NCBI GenBank assembly: GCA_002320035.1
Contig: DCJL01000017.1
Coordinates: 53,753-117,752, forward strand
Direction: 5' to 3'
From: Clostridiales bacterium UBA1701
GTDB lineage: Bacteria > Bacillota > Clostridia > Oscillospirales > Oscillospiraceae
Length of the DNA stretch: 64,000 bases
Below are positions 55,252 to 64,000 of this stretch, piece after piece. The translations under genes and the position numbers were made by a program. The notes below the pieces were generated by a model that saw only the letters and a list, made by a program, of their open reading frames with translations, did not search any database and was not told the DNA's origin. Position 1 is the first letter of the stretch; the number at the start of each line of letters is the position of its first letter.

Positions 55252-55705
55252 GTGCGACACCTCCTGTAAAAAAGGCCGACAAAGGAAAGGCTGACAACGA
55301 AGTCCTGACAACGGACATCAGAAAACCTTAAAACTCTGTCGGGCAGATGCTCTATTTTCTTTTTCTTCTTTTTTTATAAAAGTCGGTTGTCATGGTTGTC
55401 AGGGAAGAGGAAATGCCCGTCAAATCAAGCGTTTCCGGGTTTTGATAGTGTACTCCCATGGCAGACAAATAGTATTTTGGTCAAGTGCGATCAGCCTCCT
55501 AAAAAGCCGTATTCTGCCGCAGTTTGCCGCGATTTGCCGGGCAGAAAAAGTTGTTAATAATCTGTGACTCTGTCACGGAAAAAGCAAAATACGGCAAAAT
55601 GCGGCAAGTCAATGCCGTCAATGGTAGTCAAATGGTAGTAAAACTGAGCGGTTCTTACTACCGTCAAGAAGGGCAACTCTTAGGACTTATGGCGGTCAGA
55701 ATATA
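55252..55705. other. 454-base gap with TTTGCCGC-type repeats
   Basis: No gene is visible. The units CTGCCGCAGTTTGCCGCGAT and TTGCCGG at 55514-55540, and the inverted units TACGGCAAAATGCGGCAAG at 55590-55607, form an iteron-like cluster. This may be a control or origin region left by the mobile element. Confidence 0.4.
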
Positions 55706-56629
55706 CTACGATAATAATTCAACCGTATAACCCAATTCTTGTAATTGATTTATAATTCCTTCTTCACCAACAATATGAGCAACGCCAAATACCACAAAGG
55801 TCGTTTCATCATTTTCCAATTGCTGAATGACTTTATCCGTCATATGTTGGTTTCTGATAAGAAAACTCTCGTATAACATATGCTGCCACGTATCTTCACC
55901 TGCTTGTCTCAAAGGCTCCAATTCAGCTCGTTCAATTGCAGCTGCGTCTCCGCTACACCACATTTCATACAAAGCATTTACTTGTTTAGCAGCTTCCTCA
56001 ACAACAATAGCTTCATTCAGAATTTCGCTATATGCTTCCGAGGGCAAATCATTATATGTCAGTCTATACTGCTCCTCAGCGCTCTCAGCACCCATAATGC
56101 TTTTCTTATCTCGAAGAGCGTAGCCTAAAAATGCGCGGTCTATGCCACAGTCTGCTAATAAAGCAGATTTTGTGTTGGCACAAAGAGTGAGAAGTCCTTG
56201 AAGTGTAAAGAAGCCTGTCTGTTCAATATTGTTCATGTCAACAGACGGATACGCTTTTTGGGCTATACGCTTCATGGAGGGGTACTCTTCTTTTACTGTC
56301 TCGACTGCTCGCTCTACTGTCTCTGCTCCAACGAGTGCTTCAGTTTTGTCTCTTGGAATTTCATAGTCAAAATCAGATGTGGTCTGAAAATCTATCTCAA
56401 ACATCACCGTATCACATTCCCCGTAAGCACTCATGATTTCCTTCGGTAATGGATAGATGTTCATTCTTCCAACATGAATTGAGCCTAAAACATAGACATA
56501 TGAATTTTCGTCCGAAACTTTATAAAAGAGCGGACTTACAGTTACCTCCGCTTCTTTTTGACAAGCCGTTAAGGAAAACAAGCAGACAAGGAGTATAACA
56601 ATTACAGTAAGTTTTTTGACATAACTCAT
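55706..56629 (-). CDS. TraB/GumN-family lipoprotein
   Basis: 307 residues with a lipoprotein signal (hydrophobic segment ending LFSLTAC, Cys at about 23). The TraB/GumN core is present: YVLGSIHVGRMNIYPLP, AYGECDTVMFEID and FVVFGVAHIVGEEGI at the end. This fold resembles Tiki/EreA metallo-enzymes; the function in bacteria is uncertain. AT-richer than its neighbours. It would be anchored outside the membrane. Confidence 0.85.
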   Translation of the reverse strand: MSYVKKLTVIVILLVCLFSLTACQKEAEVTVSPLFYKVSDENSYVYVLGSIHVGRMNIYPLPKEIMSAYGECDTVMFEIDFQTTSDFDYEIPRDKTEALVGAETVERAVETVKEEYPSMKRIAQKAYPSVDMNNIEQTGFFTLQGLLTLCANTKSALLADCGIDRAFLGYALRDKKSIMGAESAEEQYRLTYNDLPSEAYSEILNEAIVVEEAAKQVNALYEMWCSGDAAAIERAELEPLRQAGEDTWQHMLYESFLIRNQHMTDKVIQQLENDETTFVVFGVAHIVGEEGIINQLQELGYTVELLS

Positions 56630-56714
56630 TTTGTTCCTTCACACCCCGCCTGTCCATTGCACTCGCAAAATTAAGTAGTTTATTATACCTCATATCGGCG
56701 GATTTTTCCACTAT

Positions 56715-56747
56715 AAAAAATCGGCGCTCCACAGTTTGCAGAGCGCC
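56715..56747 (-). terminator. terminator after the DUF4179-type gene (minus strand)
   Basis: On the minus strand GGCGCTC and GAGCGCC form the stem with an 11-base loop, followed by G, A and six T residues. Confidence 0.85.
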
Positions 56748-56776
56748 TTGCTGTTCTACTCGATTGAAAGGTTGCT

Positions 56777-57826
56777 TTAGCCGACGGAAACATAGATCAG
56801 CTTTCCGCCTGTGAGTGCCTGGGGTGCAAAGATCAGAGCCTCCACTTGATCCGGTTCGAGAATCTGAGACGAGGAAAAGTCCTGTTCAAGAAGCAAATTG
56901 TCTATATCCGCATAGCCTTCGCTTGAGGCAGGTCCAAAGATTGTTTGATACTCCGTCCCGTCCTTCATACGCACACCGAAAAGATGCCAGTCAAAGGGTT
57001 CAAGTGTTTTGTAGCCCTCCCAGAGTTCAGGGAGCTGTAGCGTAACCTTCACGGAAATCGGGCTGATTTCCGCTTTGACCAGCTTGATCCCGGTATCATC
57101 AAGTGCGGCATCCGGCAGGACAATTCTGCTCTCCACGTTGCTGCCCGGCGTCCAAACGAGTTCCCACGGGCCTTCCGCCAGCGCTTGGTACTGTCCCTTA
57201 TCACCAGTTCCCAGGCTGTCGATAACCACGCGGATTTCCTTCCCTGCGAAGGATTCCCACTTGCCTCCGGCCTTTGCTATGAAATCAAATTCCATTGATC
57301 CGTCCGGGGCGGTAAAGATTAGGTTGCCGTTGCTGTCCCGTTCATCGACAAAACTGCCGCTCATATTGGGCGCACGTTCTCCGTCAAAGGTCAGCGACCA
57401 GCCCATGCCGATGTCGGGGTATTGCCCCTCCGGAAGTGTGAAGCCATCGATCCGCAGGGAGATATGGGCGGTATCTCTGTCGATGACCGTCTGCTCCACT
57501 GAGATTGTCACGCCGTTGGCCGTAGCGCTGACAGTCTGGGAGGTGTCAGACAGGCCGCTTTGCTCGGCCATTTCTTTTTCCGCATCCGTGGCGGGGAGCC
57601 GTTGCTCCATACCGCGTGACCAATGAATATAGATTGCATAGGCCGTTACGCCCAGTGCGAGGATCAGCGCAACCACTGCAGCGATAGGCAACAGCCTCCC
57701 CATCCGAACAGGCACGCCGGACGTTCTGAGCCGTTCTCTCTGATAGCCCAGCGCGCGGCCGGTTTTTTCGATCTTATCATCGGAGAGATCTCCGATGGCG
57801 TTCATCATTCGTTCCGAATTGTACAT
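56777..57826 (-). CDS. DUF4179-type membrane protein, probable anti-sigma factor
   Basis: 349 residues from ATG 57826 with GGAGGG upstream. A cytoplasmic N terminus of about 45 residues (MNAIGDLSDDKIEKTGRALG), one membrane helix (LLPIAAVVALILALGVTAYA) and a long extracellular part rich in beta strands. This is the layout of the DUF4179 proteins paired with ECF sigma factors. It overlaps the sigma gene by 22 bases. Confidence 0.85.
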   Translation of the reverse strand: MYNSERMMNAIGDLSDDKIEKTGRALGYQRERLRTSGVPVRMGRLLPIAAVVALILALGVTAYAIYIHWSRGMEQRLPATDAEKEMAEQSGLSDTSQTVSATANGVTISVEQTVIDRDTAHISLRIDGFTLPEGQYPDIGMGWSLTFDGERAPNMSGSFVDERDSNGNLIFTAPDGSMEFDFIAKAGGKWESFAGKEIRVVIDSLGTGDKGQYQALAEGPWELVWTPGSNVESRIVLPDAALDDTGIKLVKAEISPISVKVTLQLPELWEGYKTLEPFDWHLFGVRMKDGTEYQTIFGPASSEGYADIDNLLLEQDFSSSQILEPDQVEALIFAPQALTGGKLIYVSVG

Positions 57827-58377
57827 AAGCCCTCCATCAATAAATAGGTCCTCAGCTTGCTTCTCGTCCGCTTCAGCATGGCGGAAACACCGCTGCGGCT
57901 CAGGCCCAGCTTTTCCGCGATCTCCCGCTCGGTCGCTACAAACCAATATCGGCTGACAAAAACAAGCTGCTCTTGTTCCGGCAGTTGTCCGATGAATGCG
58001 TCAATGGCCCGGCTCAGTTCCCGATCCTCGATCTCCTTCTCCAGATCGTAGCCTGAGGAAAGGCACGCATCCAGTTCCTCCAGCGCAAGCTCTGCTTCAC
58101 CTCCGCCGCGCTTTTTCGCCGTGCGGCGGACGATCTTGGTCAGGGCAAAGTTGCGCGTGATCCGGGCGAGAAAAGGGCTGAGCCGCTCCGGGCGCTTGTC
58201 CGGCATAGAATTCCATGCGCTCATCCAGGTGTCGTTGACGCATTCCTCGGAGTCCTCGCTGTTTTCCAGAATGTTGTACGCGATGATATGGCAATACCGC
58301 CCATACTTCTGCTCTGTTTCCTTGATCGCCTGCTCCGAGCGTTGCCAGAATAAGTTTACAATTTCTCTGTCGTTCAT
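57805..58377 (-). CDS. ECF-type RNA polymerase sigma factor
   Basis: 190 residues with region 2 (QKYGRYCHIIAYNILENSED, CVNDTWMSAWNSMPD) and region 4 (LPEQEQLVFVSRYWFVATER, EIAEKLGLSRSGVSAMLKRT). It is co-transcribed with its presumed anti-sigma factor through overlapping genes. GGAGATG precedes the ATG. The trigger is unknown, most likely an envelope signal. Confidence 0.92.
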   Translation of the reverse strand: MNDREIVNLFWQRSEQAIKETEQKYGRYCHIIAYNILENSEDSEECVNDTWMSAWNSMPDKRPERLSPFLARITRNFALTKIVRRTAKKRGGGEAELALEELDACLSSGYDLEKEIEDRELSRAIDAFIGQLPEQEQLVFVSRYWFVATEREIAEKLGLSRSGVSAMLKRTRSKLRTYLLMEGLCTIRNE

Positions 58378-58408
58378 ACCTCATCTCCTTTGGTTAAGGG
58401 CCCTCACC

Positions 58409-58475
58409 ATTATAAATCCAATCTTTCGGTGATTTGACACAGGAAAAAAGAAAAGTTTTTTTATCTGACACAGGA
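58409..58475 (-). promoter_or_regulatory. control region of the ECF sigma gene
   Basis: A minus-strand TATAAT (58409-58414) lies 32 bases before the sigma start. Two direct copies of TGACACAGGA (58435-58444 and 58466-58475) are 31 bases apart, i.e. three helical turns. They may be binding sites or a tandem promoter element. The rest of the gap to 58750 holds no recognised gene. Confidence 0.45.
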
Positions 58476-58750
58476 CAGGTAAAAGACAGAGCCTACTACC
58501 CCGAGAAGAGAACGTGATTCTGCGCAGCCCCTTATTATCAGGCGGCAAGAGGACAATATAAAGGCGGAGAATTATCGCTGGCATTATCCAATAAAATGGA
58601 AACGCAGCATCGAAGGCATATGCCCCAACACTGCGCTATGGGTCGGTCATTCCTATATACGCTTTGATCCTCCGGGCGGCAGAGACTGTCCGCCAGAATG
58701 GCCTGTGCCATGCGATGCATGAGCGCCCGGCGCCTTCTGATTTCCCGTTT

Positions 58751-59866
58751 TCACTCCTCCAGCAGGGAGTACATTTCCCGCAGGCGGCCCTCCCACAGGC
58801 GTTCCTTATCATAAAAGCGGCAGATGTTGGCACGGCATTCCCCGGCCAACGCAGGTTCCAAAAGAGCCCGGCGGAGACCGGCCAGGAGAGAGGCGCTGTC
58901 CGCCCCGGTCACAAGGCCGAAACGGGAATCCAGCGTCTCTGCCACGGCGGGGCAGAAGGAGGCAATGACCGGGACCCCAAGAACCAGTGCCTCCTGCAGG
59001 GCAATGGGGTGGCTCTCGCTGGCCGAAGAACTGACAAACCAGTCCGCTGCGGCAAGGTAAGGATAGGGATTGTCCCGGTTTCCAAGAAGGCGGACGCTTT
59101 TTATGCCGGAAGAGCGGAGCTTTGCCTGGAGAGCCTCTTCTTCTTCTCCGCCGCCAACGATCCACAGTTCAAAATCAAAATGCTTTTCCAGCGCGCCGCA
59201 GATATCCATGAGCATATCATACCGTTTGACCGCTGACAGCCGGCCAAGGGCCACAAAAAGCGGCCTGCCCAGGGGGCGGACGCAGTCCTCTGGGACGATG
59301 GCGGCCGAGGCGGAGATCGCCCGAACGTTCAAGGGGTTGTATCTTACGCAGAGATTGCCCGGGTCTCCCAGCGTCTGGATCACACCCTCAGCTCCTGCCT
59401 GCGAAACGCAGATGACCTTGTCGAAGTGCCTCATGCAGGCCAGCTCATCCTCCGGGCTGTGGAAGCTGTGGGCGCTCCAGTGAAGGCTTTTAAAATCCGT
59501 ATGCACCCAGGCGAATTTTTTCCTGGCCCGGAGCTTTGCGGCCAGACGCATGGAGGGGCCCTCCTTGAATGCCACTACCACGTCCCATTTCCTCAGCCGA
59601 AGCAGAAAGCCCTCAAAGAGCAGGCGGCAGCTGCGGTAAAAAAACCATTTGGGGGAAAAACGCCGGCAGGGCCCGTCCCAGAAGGGAAGGCGGCGGTATT
59701 TTACGGAGGGCGGATATTTCCGGGAAAGAAGTTCTCTGTCTCCCTGCCGCGCCCAAAGGGTCAGGCTGTGGCCACGGGCGGTAAGGCAGGCAGAAAGGTT
59801 TTGCAGGGCGAGTTCCGCACCGCCTGCGTGGAGCTTGTCGTTTATCAGAAGAATTTTCAGATTCAT
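58751..59866 (-). CDS. glycosyltransferase family 4
   Basis: 371 residues from ATG 59866, which overlaps the flippase stop (ATGA). GT-B fold: N-terminal domain with INDKLHAGGAELALQNL and C-terminal domain with VALGRLSAVKRYDML, the sugar-nucleotide motif SSSASESHPIALQEAL (E-x7-E) and LGVPVIASFCPAVAE. It transfers a sugar from a nucleotide donor, probably in surface polysaccharide assembly with the next two genes. Confidence 0.92.
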   Translation of the reverse strand: MNLKILLINDKLHAGGAELALQNLSACLTARGHSLTLWARQGDRELLSRKYPPSVKYRRLPFWDGPCRRFSPKWFFYRSCRLLFEGFLLRLRKWDVVVAFKEGPSMRLAAKLRARKKFAWVHTDFKSLHWSAHSFHSPEDELACMRHFDKVICVSQAGAEGVIQTLGDPGNLCVRYNPLNVRAISASAAIVPEDCVRPLGRPLFVALGRLSAVKRYDMLMDICGALEKHFDFELWIVGGGEEEEALQAKLRSSGIKSVRLLGNRDNPYPYLAAADWFVSSSASESHPIALQEALVLGVPVIASFCPAVAETLDSRFGLVTGADSASLLAGLRRALLEPALAGECRANICRFYDKERLWEGRLREMYSLLEE

Positions 59867-61413
59867 GGATTTTTCCTCAACTTTCCTTTTACCCTGGTGT
59901 AAAGCGCCAGCTTCTCTTTTTTGCTGAGGACCACAGAGAAGTTGATTGCAAATCCCAGTGCCGCTGTAGCAATGGCTGCGGAAAACCATGCGAGCCAGGA
60001 GGACAGGTCGAAAGCCCGGTTGATCAGGAACCCTATGGCGGACACCGCCAGAAAAGAGAGGACACTTCTGAGAATTTCCGGGACAAAGGCGGTCTTTGGC
60101 AGTCCGATGTATTTTGCGGAATAGGGAATGTGATAGAAAAAGGCCACCAGAAGGGCGCCGGTTAGACTGGAGCCCAGAATGGCGTAAACACCCCAGTCGG
60201 TGAGCTGAAGCAGAATATAGGTGCAGAAGAGGCTGGCGATTCCATAGATAATCATGACGATGGAATTGCTGCGCACCTTATTGGTGATGGTAAAAATCTG
60301 ATAGATCGGCTGGAGCGGGCCGGAGATGCAGGAGTTTACAATCGTCAGCACCGACATGACGCTGATCATCTCCGCGGGCTGGCCGGGGACCCATAGCCTG
60401 TAAAAATCCGTGCCCATGGTGCAGAGAATGGCGCTGGGTATGGATACAAAAAGGCACATGAAGCGCATGGCGGACTTAGCCGCGGCTTTCAGCCCTTCCC
60501 GGTCTCCCCGGGCATAGAGCTGCATAAGATTCGGGCTGAACACATTGGCCACGGTGGAATTAAAGGAAAAAATCACATTGGGCACGGTTTTGGCAATGGA
60601 CAGATAGCCCATCATCACCGGGCTGATAAAGAGGTTTGTGATAAGCAGGTCCAGCCCGCTTGTGAATATCTGGCTGAGCTGGGTAATGCTGTTCCATATG
60701 CCGGAGGAGAGAATATCCCCTACGCAGCGGGCGTTGAAATCCGAGGCGCGGAAGCGGAGATCGGGGGTCAGCTTCCGGGTATAAAAGATATTGGCGGCGG
60801 CGGTAAAAAGCGTGGCGGCCAGGGTACCCAGAACGACATAGCTTATATGGGGAGAGAAAAACAGAAACAGGCCCAAAACCAGGGCCACGTTCAGGATGCT
60901 GGCCTGGGAGCCCCGCAGGGACTGGATATACAGAGTGTTGGTGATATAGTAGCAGTTGCTGTATATAGACACCAGCAGCCGTACAATAAAGTTCAGAAAG
61001 GTCAGGGCAAAGGTGAGCTTTACCTCAAAGACCATCAGGGGGTTTATTTCAAAGATCCGGTCCAGATAATACACGCATATGCCGGAGGGAAGAACAAAGA
61101 CGGCCGCCATGATGATATTGGCGACGGCCACGGAGGAAAAGTACTGGTTGGCTTTTTTCTGGTCCCCCCGGACACGCTCCAGCATGATAAAGCGGCTGGA
61201 CATGGAGTTCAGGGCAATGCTGAAAAGCGCGGCGTAGTTGGCAAACTCATTGGCCAGCTTCACATAGCCATAGATATCGCTGCCGAAGCGTTCACTTATA
61301 TAGGGAGTGATGAAAAAGCTTATAAAGGTGTTGAGCAGGAAAGTGATTACGCTGAAGATGATGTTCTTGCTCAAGGCCTTGTTGTTGAAATTCTGCGCTT
61401 CCGATGTTGTCAC
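59863..61413 (-). CDS. polysaccharide flippase (MATE-like/Wzx family)
   Basis: 516 residues, 12-14 membrane helices. Starts with a GTG at 61413 with GAGGG upstream. FVSVIPSAILCTMGTDFYRL-type central helices and the C-terminal paired helices fit the oligosaccharide flippases that move lipid-linked repeat units outward. It is coupled to the GT4 gene. Confidence 0.88.
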   Translation of the reverse strand: MTTSEAQNFNNKALSKNIIFSVITFLLNTFISFFITPYISERFGSDIYGYVKLANEFANYAALFSIALNSMSSRFIMLERVRGDQKKANQYFSSVAVANIIMAAVFVLPSGICVYYLDRIFEINPLMVFEVKLTFALTFLNFIVRLLVSIYSNCYYITNTLYIQSLRGSQASILNVALVLGLFLFFSPHISYVVLGTLAATLFTAAANIFYTRKLTPDLRFRASDFNARCVGDILSSGIWNSITQLSQIFTSGLDLLITNLFISPVMMGYLSIAKTVPNVIFSFNSTVANVFSPNLMQLYARGDREGLKAAAKSAMRFMCLFVSIPSAILCTMGTDFYRLWVPGQPAEMISVMSVLTIVNSCISGPLQPIYQIFTITNKVRSNSIVMIIYGIASLFCTYILLQLTDWGVYAILGSSLTGALLVAFFYHIPYSAKYIGLPKTAFVPEILRSVLSFLAVSAIGFLINRAFDLSSWLAWFSAAIATAALGFAINFSVVLSKKEKLALYTRVKGKLRKNP

Positions 61414-61460
61414 AAAAGTTCCCTCTCAATTTCGTTTGATGCCTGCCGCGGGAAGGGGCA

Positions 61461-62408
61461 CTATTTTTTTATAATCCGGTGATACAGCTTGTTCAGGTCG
61501 ACCCGAAAGAGAAGGTACCCGTAATAGCGTATCTTTGCCTTTAATCCGACGGAGGAAATCAGATACTGCTTTTCCCGCTTTTCTGCCAGAAATTCGCGGC
61601 AAACCTCGTCGCCTCTGTCTGCCAGGTCTACAAGGGTGCCCAAAAGCCTTTTTGCGGCGGCGGCCTGAAGCGGGGGGCATCCTGCGGCCTCAAAATACCG
61701 GTACTGCTCCTCGTAAGCCTGGAGGCAGGCCTCCATATTTTTTCGGGTCTTGGTATGGGTGATGCTTTTTTCATTCTGATAATAGGCGTAGATTTCCCGG
61801 TTGCCCAAAACGGTTTTTCCGCTTTCGTAAAACAGCTTGTAGGTAACGGCCTCGTCCTCATGAAGGCGGCCGGGGGGGAAGGGATTGGCCCTGACTGCGT
61901 CCGCCGGGAAAAGCTTGGCCCAGGCGGTCACCAGGGGCATATAATACCGGCCGGAAAGCGCCTTGTAGGAGGAAATTTTATCAAAGCACGCTACATGCTC
62001 CTCCGGCTGGCTGCCAAAACTCTCGCCATCACCGGAAACCGGGCGGAAGGAACCGCAGGCGATGTCCGCGCCATAATCGCGCAGCAGACCCAGAAGATAT
62101 TCCACATGATCGGGGGATACATAGTCGTCCGAGTCCACAAAGCAGACGTACTCGCCCCGGGCCAGCTTCACTCCCTGATTCCGGGCGTCGGACAGACCGC
62201 CGTTTGCCTTGTGAAGGACCTGAATACGATGGTCCTTTTCCGCCCAGACGTCGCACATTCCGGGGCAGGCGTCCGGCGAGCCGTCGTCCACAAGGATGAT
62301 CTCGATATTCTCATAGCTCTGGGCCAGAAGGCTTTCCACGCATCGGTCCAGGAAAGCCTCCACCTTGTAGACCGGAACGATAATGGAAACGAGAGGGTTT
62401 TCTGTCAA
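61461..62408 (-). CDS. glycosyltransferase family 2
   Basis: 315 residues with the GT-A signature: SIIVPVYKVEAFLDRCVESL, IILVDDGSPD, GLSDARNQGVKLARGEYVCF and the metal-binding VDSDDY. The TTG at 62408 is preferred because AAAGGAG lies 11 bases before it; a GTG at 62420 overlaps that ribosome site. It is the first gene of the three-gene polysaccharide cluster. Confidence 0.88.
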   Translation of the reverse strand: MTENPLVSIIVPVYKVEAFLDRCVESLLAQSYENIEIILVDDGSPDACPGMCDVWAEKDHRIQVLHKANGGLSDARNQGVKLARGEYVCFVDSDDYVSPDHVEYLLGLLRDYGADIACGSFRPVSGDGESFGSQPEEHVACFDKISSYKALSGRYYMPLVTAWAKLFPADAVRANPFPPGRLHEDEAVTYKLFYESGKTVLGNREIYAYYQNEKSITHTKTRKNMEACLQAYEEQYRYFEAAGCPPLQAAAAKRLLGTLVDLADRGDEVCREFLAEKREKQYLISSVGLKAKIRYYGYLLFRVDLNKLYHRIIKK

Positions 62409-62483
62409 GGCTGCCGTCACTCCTTTCTGTTAATCCGGATGGCATGATACCCCATTATAGCCTGAAAATGTGTCTTTTTCAAT

Positions 62484-62515
62484 AAAAACCCGGACGCGGC
62501 CTGCCGCATCCGGGT
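62484..62515 (-). terminator. terminator after psuG (minus strand)
   Basis: ACCCGGATGCGGC and GCCGCGTCCGGGT (minus strand) form a 13-base stem with one mismatch and a two-base loop region, followed by TTTTATT. Confidence 0.88.
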
Positions 62516-62529
62516 GAAACAATGTTTTC

Positions 62530-63444
62530 TTATGCCTGGCAGAGGGCTTTCGCGGTTTCGGCGGCCACGCGGGCGTTGTTGAGCACAAGCTGAATGTTGC
62601 TCTCCAGACTGCTGCCACCGGTCAGTTCCACGACTCTTGCCAGCAGGAAGGGGGTGGTCTCCTTGCCGTGGATGCCCTGCTCCCGGCTCTCTTTCAGCGC
62701 CTGCTCGATAGCGGCGTCAATAACCGCCTTGTCCATGGAATATTTCTCTGGAATTGGGTTTGTGACCAACATGCCGCCCTTGTAGGCAAGGCCCCGCTGC
62801 GCCCGGAACATGGCGGCCAGCTCCTCGGGTCCGTCCACCCGGTAGTCCACTTTGAAGCCGCTGGAGCGGGTATAGAAGGCGGGGAGCTCTTCTGTGCCGT
62901 AGCCAATGACGGGAACGCCCCGGGTCTCCAGATATTCAAGGGTCAGGCCCAGGTCCAGAATGGATTTGGCCCCGGCGCAGACCACCATGACGGGGGTCTG
63001 GGCCAGCTCCTCCAGGTCTGCGGAGATGTCCATGCTTGTCTCCGCACCTCTGTGCACGCCGCCGATGCCGCCGGTGGCAAAGACGCTGATGCCGGCCATG
63101 TGGGCGATGATCATTGTGGTGGTGACGGTGGTAGCCCCGTCTGCTCCGCGGGCCACAAGGGCAGGCAGATCCCGGCGGCTGGCCTTGGACACAGCCCTGC
63201 CGGCCTTGCCCAGATGCTCTATTTCATCCTGGCTCAGCCCTGCCTTAAGCCTGCCGCCGATGATGGCGATGGTGGCGGGAACGGCGCCGCAGTCCCGTAT
63301 GGTCTGCTCCACCAGAAGCGCGGTCTCCACATTTTGGGGATAGGGCATGCCATGGGAGATAATGGTGCTCTCCAGCGCCACGACGGGCAAGCCTGCGTCA
63401 AGGGCCATATGGACCTCGGGGGATATATCAAGATATCTGTTCAT
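62530..63444 (-). CDS. psuG: pseudouridine-5'-phosphate glycosidase
   Basis: Splits pseudouridine 5'-phosphate into uracil and ribose 5-phosphate for reuse. 304 residues from ATG 63444 (TTGGAGAATT upstream). Family signatures include ALESTIISHGMPYPQNVE, ATIAIIGGRLKAGL, TTVTTTMIIAHMAGI, FATGGIGGVHRGAETSMDIS and VVCAGAKSILDL. The usual kinase partner psuK is not in the window. Confidence 0.95.
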   Translation of the reverse strand: MNRYLDISPEVHMALDAGLPVVALESTIISHGMPYPQNVETALLVEQTIRDCGAVPATIAIIGGRLKAGLSQDEIEHLGKAGRAVSKASRRDLPALVARGADGATTVTTTMIIAHMAGISVFATGGIGGVHRGAETSMDISADLEELAQTPVMVVCAGAKSILDLGLTLEYLETRGVPVIGYGTEELPAFYTRSSGFKVDYRVDGPEELAAMFRAQRGLAYKGGMLVTNPIPEKYSMDKAVIDAAIEQALKESREQGIHGKETTPFLLARVVELTGGSSLESNIQLVLNNARVAAETAKALCQA

Positions 63445-63494
63445 TTTAATTCTCCAATCAATTTGTTGCATGGATGATTCCTGTATATTTTATT

Positions 63495-63842
63495 TCATTC
63501 GCGGGAAATGTCAAGACCAAGACTGCGTTTCCAGCGGAGAATACGCAGTACCGATGCGTCAATCTGCTCGCTTGGAATGATTTTCTCCTCGACAGCGGCG
63601 AGGATCGCGGCGGCGGCCCGTTGGGCGCTGCCTTTCTCATGGCAGCTTGCCATGAGCATCTGGGCCACTTTTTCTTCCAGATTCATCTGCCGGAGAACGG
63701 GTTCCAGCGCGGACGGCTCAAAAATAATATTGGCCTCGTTGCCGCCGCTCTCGACGGGCAGATCCGGAGGGACGCTGCCGCCGCAGGCGGCAAGCGCGGG
63801 AAGGCAGAGCAAAACAAGCGCTGCTACAACAAGTCTTTTCAT
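63495..63842 (-). CDS. small lipoprotein resembling an internally deleted GH3 enzyme
   Basis: 115 residues from ATG 63842 (GGAGG upstream) with a lipoprotein signal ending LPALAACGG. The mature part starts like a GH3 beta-N-acetylhexosaminidase (RQMNLEEKVAQMLM) and ends like one (IPSEQIDASVLRILRWKRSL, GL), but the roughly 250 residues between, including the catalytic region, are missing. It is either a relic or a small protein re-using the ends. Confidence 0.72.
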   Translation of the reverse strand: MKRLVVAALVLLCLPALAACGGSVPPDLPVESGGNEANIIFEPSALEPVLRQMNLEEKVAQMLMASCHEKGSAQRAAAAILAAVEEKIIPSEQIDASVLRILRWKRSLGLDISRE

Positions 63843-64000
63843 AAAAACCTCCGATAAAAGAACGATAAAAGCGCGGGAAGAAGCGGAAAAGGGAGAAAAG
63901 GGGATGGGTAGGAAAGAAGCAGGATATGAGCAGCGCTCATATCCTGCCGAGACGGTCAAAAAACGTTTGTGCAGAAAAAAAACAACGGAGCCGCGGGGGA
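63843..64000. other. 158-base end of window, no gene seen
   Basis: Upstream region of the lipoprotein gene. It is purine-rich on the plus strand and contains the inverted pair AGCGCT at 63932-63937 (itself a palindrome) within GAGCAGCGCTCATATC. No promoter was assigned. Confidence 0.3.

Noticed and set aside
56850..56870. CCGGTTCGAGAATC as a possible 3' half of tRNA-Ser A
   Set aside because: It lies inside the DUF4179-type coding sequence and no acceptor strand or CCA follows.

Overview
The window looks like a chromosome segment of an anaerobic gut-type Firmicute of class Clostridia. This is inferred from the adk-map-infA-rpmJ-rpsM-rpsK-rpsD-rpoA-rplQ order, the strong GGAGG ribosome sites, and mobile-element families (TnpV, TnpW, cysteine-rich KTR) typical of that group. 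The two ends (about 1-7800 and 55700-64000) carry ordinary chromosomal genes. The middle is accessory DNA with visibly lower or mixed GC.

Region by region. 1-4470: end of the ribosomal protein and rpoA operon with its terminator. 4495-7803: clpB in an operon behind a ribbon-helix-helix protein. 7861-8359: three tRNA-Ser(CGA) sequences in a row, two of them only 5' halves (A, B) and one intact (C). 8130-34324: a roughly 26.2 kb integrative mobilizable element inserted in the anticodon loop of tRNA-Ser B, whose 3' half lies at 34316-34377. The element encodes a tyrosine integrase, a ParB-like protein, a MobA relaxase, MobC, a RepA-type ATPase and an excisionase-like protein. Its main cargo is a phosphorothioation-based defence operon (15866-29560) resembling SspABCD with an added ATPase/helicase module and a sigma factor; an IS3-family element sits just upstream of it. 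34378-38113: remains of a second, older element of the same integrase family (broken integrase, HTH protein, PemK-like toxin, frameshifted sigma factor, KTR protein).

38168-54740: a block of envelope and lipid genes. It holds metK, a radical SAM/SPASM protein, a VTT membrane protein, a GT28 glycosyltransferase fused to a barrel-like domain, a CrtO-like acyltransferase, a small (p)ppGpp synthetase, oleate hydratase with two TetR regulators, CDP-diglyceride synthase and a broken PAP2-like gene. A VirD4/TraG fragment and TnpW follow at 54886-55251, so this block appears to be cargo in, or trapped by, a decayed conjugative element. 55706-58377: a TraB/GumN lipoprotein and an ECF sigma/DUF4179 pair. 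58751-63842: a surface polysaccharide cluster (two glycosyltransferases, a flippase), psuG and a small lipoprotein resembling a collapsed GH3 enzyme.

The two observations most worth following are these. First, the nested tRNA-Ser architecture: each element seems to break one tRNA-Ser at the anticodon loop and bring a complete replacement that becomes the next target. Second, the Ssp-like operon, which contains two small coupled genes and ends in a sigma factor. A chain of seven tight hairpins at 49774-49950 is a third unexplained structure.
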